Part shown: piece after piece, positions 57,183 through 64,000 of the stretch
How positions within the stretch are numbered: the stretch's first letter is position 1
Layout of the letters: each line of letters starts with the position of its first letter
Source of the DNA: CAIWHR01 sp963846855
GTDB lineage: Bacteria > Pseudomonadota > Gammaproteobacteria > Burkholderiales > Casimicrobiaceae
Length of the DNA: 64,000 bases
Assembly (NCBI GenBank): GCA_963846855.1
Contig: CAWJXK010000003.1
Location: 229,624 to 293,623, forward strand
Direction of reading: 5' to 3'
Notes under the pieces: model-generated
Told to the model about the DNA's origin: nothing
Databases searched by the model: none
Seen by the model: only the letters and a program-made list of their open reading frames with translations
Translations under genes and position numbers: made by a program

Positions 57183-58100
57183 ATGAACCGAAGCGAATTC
57201 CTCAGGCTCATCGCCGGCGCCGCGTCGGCGTGCGCCGTCCCGCGAGTCCTCGGCGCGACTCCGCCCGCGAATGAACGAATGCACACCCGCCCGATTCCGT
57301 CGACGCGCGAGCCGCTTCCGGTCGTCGGCTGCGGCACGTGGCGCACGTTCGATGTCGGGGGAAGCGCCGCCGACCGCGCCCCGCTGATCGACGTGCTGCA
57401 GATCCTGTTCGGGAGCGGCGGATCCGTCATCGACTCGTCGCCGATGTATGGCGCCGCCGAAGGCGTGGTCGGCGACGTTCTGGCGACGATGCACGCGCGC
57501 GACAAGGCGTTCATCGCGACCAAAGTCTGGACGACCGGACGCGAATCCGGCATCACGCAGATGAAGCGGTCGATGGAACTGCTGCGCACCGACCGCATCG
57601 ACCTTCTGCAGGTGCACAACCTGGTCGACTGGCGGACGCAGTTGGCGACGCTCCGCGCATGGAAGAAGGAAGGCCGCATTCGCTACCTCGGCATCACGCA
57701 CTACACCCCGAGCGCGTATGGCGAGCTCGAGTCGGTGATGCGCGCCGAGACGCCGGATTTCGTCCAACTCGACTACGCGCTCAACGACCGCGCCGCGGAG
57801 GAGCGGCTGCTGCCGCTCGCGCAGGATCACGGCATCGCGGTGATCGTCAACCGGCCCTTCGGCGGCGGCGGTCTCCTGGGATCGATGCTGGGCAGGCCGC
57901 TGCCCGCGTGGGCCGCCGACATCGGCTGCGAGACCTGGGCGCAGGCGCTCCTCAAGTTCGTGCTCGCGAATCCTGCAGTGACCTGCGTCATTCCCGGCAC
58001 CGGAAAACCCGAGCACATGAAGGACAACGTGCGCGCAGGATTCGGCAGCTATCCCGACGCCGCGCTCCGCGCAAAGATGCTGGCCGTGCTGCCCGGCTGA
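57183..58100 (+). CDS. Aldo/keto reductase with N-terminal signal
   Basis: 305 residues. An N-terminal signal-like segment (LRLIAGAASACAVPRVLG) without a clear twin arginine is followed by an AKR barrel: VIDSSPMYGAAEGVVG (catalytic Asp and Tyr), FIATKVWTTG (Lys), LLQVHNLVDWRTQLATL (His). The C-terminal NADPH site has TCVIPGTGKPEHMKDNV. It reduces carbonyls or the reverse. An exported AKR lacks an evident NADPH source in the periplasm, so the N-terminus may be a mistaken signal or the protein may use the Tat route with cofactor bound. Confidence 0.87.
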   Translation: MNRSEFLRLIAGAASACAVPRVLGATPPANERMHTRPIPSTREPLPVVGCGTWRTFDVGGSAADRAPLIDVLQILFGSGGSVIDSSPMYGAAEGVVGDVLATMHARDKAFIATKVWTTGRESGITQMKRSMELLRTDRIDLLQVHNLVDWRTQLATLRAWKKEGRIRYLGITHYTPSAYGELESVMRAETPDFVQLDYALNDRAAEERLLPLAQDHGIAVIVNRPFGGGGLLGSMLGRPLPAWAADIGCETWAQALLKFVLANPAVTCVIPGTGKPEHMKDNVRAGFGSYPDAALRAKMLAVLPG

Positions 58101-58198
58101 GCGCGGTTTCGAAACGTTCTCTGCGCGAACCGCATCGCGGTGTCCCGACGCGCGAGTAAAAGTGTGCGCGTGCAGGCAACAATTCGACAGGAATTTCA

Positions 58199-58795
58199 AT
58201 GAAGCCACGCGACGCCGCAGGACCGACCGCTGTCACGGACGATCGGCTGCCCACGATCGCGCCCGAACACTACACCGACGCGCAGCGGAAATCCGCCGAC
58301 GAGTTCGTCGCCGCGCGCGGCGTGCCGGTGTTCGGCCCCTTCGAGCCGCTGATGCACAGCCCGAAGCTGATGGGCCTCACGCGCGCGATGGGCGATTACC
58401 TGCGCTACGACTCGGCGATCGGCAACACGCTCTCCGAGCTCGCCATCCTCGTCACCGCGCGCGAATGGACGCAGGATTACGAATGGCACGTGCACCATCC
58501 GGTCGCGCTCGCGGCCGGAATCAGGGCGGAGACCGCCGACGCGATCGCCGAAGGGCGGCGTCCATCCGGCATGAGCGACGACGAGGAAATCGTCTACGAC
58601 TTCTCAGTCGAGCTGCAGCGGACAAGGCGCGTCTCCGACCGCACGTTCGAGCGCGCCGAAAAGCGCTTCGGCCCGAAGGGCGTCGTCGACCTCACCGGCA
58701 TCAACGCGTACTACGCGCTTCTGGCGATGCAGCTCAACGTCGCGTGCTACCCGCCGCCGAAGGACGCGAAGCGCCTGCCGCGCCTGTCGCCGTAG
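58199..58795 (+). CDS. Carboxymuconolactone-decarboxylase-family protein
   Basis: 198 residues, all-alpha AhpD/CMD fold. The conserved helical core is SELAILVTAREWTQDYEWHV, HHPVALAAGI and DAIAEGRRPSGMSDDEEIVYDF. The two Cys of AhpD (CxxC) are missing, so it is not a redox AhpD. Members decarboxylate gamma-carboxymuconolactone or have no known reaction. It is convergent with the transporter gene, only 13 bases away. Confidence 0.87.
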   Translation: MKPRDAAGPTAVTDDRLPTIAPEHYTDAQRKSADEFVAARGVPVFGPFEPLMHSPKLMGLTRAMGDYLRYDSAIGNTLSELAILVTAREWTQDYEWHVHHPVALAAGIRAETADAIAEGRRPSGMSDDEEIVYDFSVELQRTRRVSDRTFERAEKRFGPKGVVDLTGINAYYALLAMQLNVACYPPPKDAKRLPRLSP

Positions 58796-58808
58796 TCGTG
58801 CCGCATGG

Positions 58809-60164
58809 TCAGCTGCGCTCGCGCACCGGCATTTCCGCCGCGCCGTTCGCGTCGCGATCGGACAGGCGCGCCCGCGTCTCCTGGGCGCGGCCGAGCGAGA
58901 GCGCCAGCACGAGCCAGCCTGCGGCAAGCGGCACCGTCGCCAGCGCAATCGCCGACAGCTCGAGCCCCGCGCCGCGCAGGAGCGAGAACGCCCAGCCGCC
59001 CACAGCGTCGGCGCCGCGGAACACGACGATGTCGATCACGTTCTTCGCCTTGTATTTCTCGTCGCGGCGGAGGACGGTGAACAGCACTTCGCGCGCCGGA
59101 TTCGACAGCGCGAAGTTCGCGGTGCGCTGCAGCGCCTGGAACGCGATGACGACCGCGAGGGCGGGCATCCACGCGAGCACGAGGAAACCCACGCCGAACA
59201 CCAGCGGCAGGAACGCCGCCGCGCGGCCCACGCCGAGGCGCGCGATGAGCCGTCCCGTCGCGAAGAACTGGACGGCGATCGTCAGGATCCCGACCATGAG
59301 ATCGATCGTCGCGAAGATCCGTGTCCGCACCGCCGGGTCGTCGGAAGCCGCCGCGACGATGTTCGCCTGCTCGAAGTAGAGAAAGGTCCCGGCGATCGAC
59401 AGCAGCGCGACCCACAGCGCGATGCCGGCGAGATAGGGCGAGCGCACGATCATCGCGAGGCCGGCGAGCCAGCCGCCGCCGAGTCCTCTGGATTCCTCCG
59501 CCTTCGCGACCGCATGCTCGCCCGAATCGGGTGCGCTCGCGCGCTCGCGCGCCGGCGCGGTGGATTCGAGCCGCTTCGCGCAGAGGACGGCGAGCTCCAG
59601 CATCAGCGCGGCGACGATCAGCAGATTGACCGGCCCGAGGGGAACGGCGAGAGCGACCGTCACCGCCGGCCCGAGCAGCGCGCCGGCCGATCCCCCCGCG
59701 GCGATGAACCCGAACAGGCGCTTCGCCTGCTCGCTCGAATACAGGTCGGCCATGAACGACCAGAACACCGACACCGCGAACAGGTTGAAGACGCTGATCC
59801 AGACGAAGAACACGCGCGCGACGTCCGCCCGGGCGCCGCCGAACGTGAGCAGCAGCCAGAAGATCGCGATGTTGACGACGAAGAAATGGTAGACCAGCGG
59901 AATGAAGCGGCGGCGCGGCAGCGCTGCGACAACCCAGCCGAACACCGGCACCGCGGCCAGCATGACGACGAAGGTCGCCGTGAACATCCACTGCAGGTTC
60001 TTCACGCCGCCGGCGATGCCCATTTCGTCGCGCAGCGGCCGAAGTACGTAATAGCCTGCGAGCAGGCAGAAGAAATAGGCGAACGACCAGCATAGCGCCG
60101 CCACTTCCTCCGGGCGCACCGCGACGACCCGGGCGAGCCGGCGCCGGAGCATCTCGCTCTTCAT
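58809..60164 (-). CDS. NTP/NDP-exchange-family (Npt1/Npt2-type) membrane transporter
   Basis: 451 residues with about twelve helices. It starts with a charged leader (LRRRLARVVAVRPEE) and AYFFCLLAGYYVLRPLRDEMG, the conserved opening of the bacterial branch of ATP/ADP translocase-like transporters. A middle loop (about 220-260) is charged; VFNLFAVSVFWSFMADLYSS and KNVIDIVVFRGADAVGG are typical. In free-living bacteria these are of unknown substrate, not proven nucleotide carriers; some general annotations call them MFS. The stop lies close to the convergent upstream gene. Confidence 0.8.
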   Translation of the reverse strand: MKSEMLRRRLARVVAVRPEEVAALCWSFAYFFCLLAGYYVLRPLRDEMGIAGGVKNLQWMFTATFVVMLAAVPVFGWVVAALPRRRFIPLVYHFFVVNIAIFWLLLTFGGARADVARVFFVWISVFNLFAVSVFWSFMADLYSSEQAKRLFGFIAAGGSAGALLGPAVTVALAVPLGPVNLLIVAALMLELAVLCAKRLESTAPARERASAPDSGEHAVAKAEESRGLGGGWLAGLAMIVRSPYLAGIALWVALLSIAGTFLYFEQANIVAAASDDPAVRTRIFATIDLMVGILTIAVQFFATGRLIARLGVGRAAAFLPLVFGVGFLVLAWMPALAVVIAFQALQRTANFALSNPAREVLFTVLRRDEKYKAKNVIDIVVFRGADAVGGWAFSLLRGAGLELSAIALATVPLAAGWLVLALSLGRAQETRARLSDRDANGAAEMPVRERS

Positions 60165-60278
60165 GGCGCGCCGGTCTCCCTGCGAATGTCCTCCGGGCAG
60201 CCCGGTGGCGATCGCAGCGGCGCGGCGAAATCGCCCGTGTGCCGCGCACTCACGGCGAACGCCGCGCCGGTTCGGCCG

Positions 60279-61031
60279 TCACGAGCCCATGCCGAGCGTC
60301 TTGCGCAATTCCGCCGCGGTCAGCGCCTTGCCGAAGGCCGGCGTGCCGGGATCGAAGTCCCTCGCCTTCGCGAGCCCGCCCACGACGACCGGCTCGAAGC
60401 CCGCGGACACGACGAGGCGCTTCGCGACCTCGAGCGCCGCCGCGTCGTCGCCCGCCAGCGGAATTGCGACCTTGTCCCCGGCGCGATTGGTCTCGCTGCG
60501 CAGCGAGTTGAACCCGACCGAGTTGAACGCGCGCACGAGACGCGCGCCGGAAAAATACTCCGCCGACGCGAGCCCGGTGCCCCTGGCCTTCACCGCGTTC
60601 GCCATGTCGCCGTCGCGCGACGGGATTGGATTCGACGTGTCGAGGATCACCTTGCCCTTGACGGAGTCGGCGATGTCACGGGCGAGCTGCGGAATCGCAC
60701 TGTACGGGACCGACACGAGCACGACATCGCCGAACGCCGCCGCCTGCACCGGCGTCCCCGCGCTCGCGAGGGACCCCAGGCGCGCCGCCAGCTCCTTGTC
60801 GTGCGCGAGGTCGAGCGACGAGAACATCACCGGGTAGCCGGCCTTCACCCACAGCTCGCCCAGCGTGCCGCCGATCCGGCCGGAGCCGATGACGCCGATC
60901 TTGAGGCCCGCATTTGCCGTGTCCGCCGACCGGGCCGGACGCGGCCAGCCGACAACGACGCCGGCGCCCGCAGCGAGCACCAGCCCGAGAAATGCGCGAC
61001 GGCGAAGCTCGGGGAAATCGTGGGTGTCCAT
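60279..61031 (-). CDS. NADP-binding (F420-dependent reductase-like) protein with Tat-type signal
   Basis: 250 residues. A twin-arginine-like signal (LRRRAFLGLVLAAGAG, cut near ARSA) precedes a Rossmann domain of the NADP-reductase/NADPH-dependent F420 reductase family: IGVIGSGRIGGTLGELW, VLVSVPYSAIPQLARDI and VILDTSNPIPSRDG. The C-terminal helical domain continues to GFEPVVVGGLAKARDFDPG. The fold fits a cytoplasmic redox enzyme, yet the signal is clear; the substrate is unknown. The start (MDTHDF) is at 61031. Confidence 0.87.
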   Translation of the reverse strand: MDTHDFPELRRRAFLGLVLAAGAGVVVGWPRPARSADTANAGLKIGVIGSGRIGGTLGELWVKAGYPVMFSSLDLAHDKELAARLGSLASAGTPVQAAAFGDVVLVSVPYSAIPQLARDIADSVKGKVILDTSNPIPSRDGDMANAVKARGTGLASAEYFSGARLVRAFNSVGFNSLRSETNRAGDKVAIPLAGDDAAALEVAKRLVVSAGFEPVVVGGLAKARDFDPGTPAFGKALTAAELRKTLGMGS

Positions 61032-61266
61032 GGCATTCTCCAGGTTTGCTCATCGGGTGTTGCCTGTGCGCTGGTTGGGCAGCGCGGGCGGGAAAATGTT
61101 CGGCGCGGCTAGCGGCGGCCGCGCAACAGCCGGATTCTACGATCAACGATCCGAGCATGCGGGATAGCCTCCGCGTGCGAAGCGGGCACCGGGCGCCGAC
61201 ACCCCTACGGGCGTTCCGGAAGTAGTATTCGGGGTCGCGGATCGCGCGCTACGCATCGATCCTTCC

Positions 61267-62954
<1,688 letters not shown>

Positions 62955-63018
62955 AACTACGACACACAGTCACAGATATGGCACAGCAAAAGTTTGACTT
63001 GGACACAACGGCTGCTTT

Positions 63019-63999
63019 TGGACTTCCCAGGATTTAGTGGACAGCCCGGCGTGCCCTAGCAGCCAATTCAAATGCTTCGGGGCTCACTCCGCCGAAATGA
63101 CTGTGGCGTCGCGTTTGATTGTAGAACGTTTCGATGTAGTCAGAAATATCAGCGGTGGCCAGCTCTCTATTCTTGTAGATTCTCTTTTTGATGCGCTCTT
63201 TCTTTAAGCTGCTGAAGAAAGATTCTGCAACCGCGTTGTCCCAGCAATTTCCCCGCCTGCTCATGCTTGGCTCGAGACCGTTCGTTCGGCAGAAGCGCCG
63301 CCAATCATCGCTTCCGTACTGCGAGCCTTGATCCGAGTGAATGAGAGTCCGTTTGGGGCGACGGCGACGCACGGCCATCATGACCGCGTCGAGGGCAAGT
63401 TCGCGCGCGATCGTTGGCCTGGTGGACCATCCGACTATCTTTCGCGAGAATAGGTCCATCACCACAGCAAGATAGAGCCAGCCCTGCCAGGTTCGAATGT
63501 AGGTGATGTCTGTGACCCAAGCGGCATTTGGCTTGGAAACGGTGAAATTCCGCTGGAGCGAGTTGGGTATCAGGGCCGACTGTTTAGTGACGGAGTGCCG
63601 CCTGGCCCCATAGCCATACGCTGCTCGAATACCATTGATTCGCATCAGGCGCGCAACACGATGCTTACTACACGTTTCCCCGGCTTCTCGAAGATCAAGA
63701 AAGACGCGAGGCGCTCCATAGATGCCGTGGCTCGCCATAAACGAGGCGCGAATAAGGCGCAGCAGCCTTGCATCCTCTTGCGCTCGGTTTGAAACTGGCT
63801 CTTTCAGCCACGCGTAGTAGCCGCTACGCGTGACGTTAAGCAGGCGACACATCGTCTTAACGGCGTACTGCTCCTGGTGTAACTCGATGAATTGGTAGAA
63901 CCGACGGACCTTTCTTGCCGTTTGCGGGCTGGCCATATTCCCTCCCGTGCCCTTGGTAACATGAGATTACCTCGTGTCCACCAAATGCTGGGAAGTCCA
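63019..63999 (-). mobile_element. Compact IS3-family insertion sequence
   Basis: About 981 bases bounded by 25-bp inverted repeats: TGGACTTCCCAGGATTTAGT (left, 63019-) and the reverse complement TGGACTTCCCAGCATTTGGT (right, to 63999), each continuing GGACA, with two mismatches. One transposase gene fills it; the stop codon lies within the left repeat. No orfA is present, which is unusual for IS3 (typically 1.2-1.5 kb with orfA and orfB). The window ends one base later, so target duplication cannot be seen. GC is clearly lower than in neighbouring genes, so it was acquired recently. Confidence 0.88.
63034..63936 (-). CDS. IS3-family transposase (OrfB-type)
   Basis: 300 residues. The HTH-like start YAVKTMCRLLNVTRSGYYAW is followed by ASHGIYGAPRVFLDLREAG and the rve integrase core with the DDE triad: Asp143 (WVTDITYIRTW), Asp202 (IHSDQGSQYGS) and Glu238 (NAVAESFFSSLKKE). 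The spacing between the last two is the DD(35)E of IS3. The end LATADISDYIETFYNQTRRH is standard. It starts MASPQTARKVRRFYQF at 63936, about 40 bases from the right end. The missing OrfA means it may move only with another copy's help. Confidence 0.93.
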   Translation of the reverse strand: MASPQTARKVRRFYQFIELHQEQYAVKTMCRLLNVTRSGYYAWLKEPVSNRAQEDARLLRLIRASFMASHGIYGAPRVFLDLREAGETCSKHRVARLMRINGIRAAYGYGARRHSVTKQSALIPNSLQRNFTVSKPNAAWVTDITYIRTWQGWLYLAVVMDLFSRKIVGWSTRPTIARELALDAVMMAVRRRRPKRTLIHSDQGSQYGSDDWRRFCRTNGLEPSMSRRGNCWDNAVAESFFSSLKKERIKKRIYKNRELATADISDYIETFYNQTRRHSHFGGVSPEAFELAARARRAVH

Positions 64000-64000
64000 T

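Overview
This is a high-GC window (most genes look close to two-thirds G+C, with strong G/C bias at third codon positions) from a betaproteobacterium, most likely in or near the Burkholderiales. The clues are a methionine synthase split into two genes, a birA-coaX-SPOR cluster, a Bug/TctC-type receptor remnant, a SorAB sulfite dehydrogenase, and a branched-chain-amino-acid-type ABC transporter cluster flanked by two acyl-CoA ligase genes. Genus and species cannot be set from the sequence alone.

Layout. 0.3-4.6 kb: thiolase, two small exported proteins (one frameshifted), a cupin gene overlapping a decayed Bug receptor gene, and an ACT-domain protein. 4.7-8.5 kb: split metH. 8.7-18 kb: rhodanese, methyltransferase, GNAT, SPOR protein, coaX, birA, hppD, a sugar-epimerase-like gene joined to an inositol-monophosphatase-like gene, a 3-hydroxyisobutyrate-dehydrogenase-like gene and an EamA exporter. 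18.2-18.7 kb: tRNA-Gly(TCC) followed by two truncated copies of itself. 19.4-23.6 kb: RND efflux pair. 23.7-26.9 kb: peroxiredoxin fragment, TPP riboswitch, thiC and yceH. 27-28.6 kb: sorAB. 28.6-32.1 kb: the three-gene AmmeMemoRadiSam locus and a NYN-LOTUS protein. 32.3-38 kb: a YidB-like protein, uppP, a broken EamA gene, an amidohydrolase and a succinate-semialdehyde-type dehydrogenase. 38.0-38.3 kb: a MITE-like element. 39-48.6 kb: a Crp/Fnr regulator and the acyl-CoA ligase/Liv transporter cluster. 48.9-51.8 kb: an HtrA-like pseudoprotease, small proteins and a probable cobalamin riboswitch. 52.5-63 kb: an amine oxidase, a Cys/Met-metabolism PLP enzyme, cardiolipin synthase, GST, an aldo/keto reductase, a carboxymuconolactone-decarboxylase-family protein, an NTP/NDP-type transporter, an exported NADP-binding protein and an ABC exporter. 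63.0-64 kb: a compact IS3-family insertion sequence.

How the genes fit together. Methionine and one-carbon metabolism recurs (split B12-dependent MetH, a Cys/Met PLP enzyme, a probable B12 riboswitch). Cofactor genes are thiC under a TPP riboswitch, coaX and birA. The 39.6-48.6 kb cluster looks like one uptake-and-activation unit: a Liv-type ABC importer with two CoA ligases, probably for an aromatic or other organic acid. SorA and SorB form a periplasmic molybdenum/cytochrome c sulfite dehydrogenase.

Caution. Many genes that should be intact (birA, hppD, livG, livM, an ABC ATPase, and others) are interrupted by single-base shifts. The simplest reading is residual indel error in the assembly, so most such genes are called here as frameshifted copies rather than as biologically dead. 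The strongest unexplained items are the AmmeMemoRadiSam locus, the HtrA-like protein lacking its catalytic His and Asp, the B12 riboswitch with no recognisable target, the tRNA-Gly fragment array, the MITE-like element and the exported NADP-binding protein.
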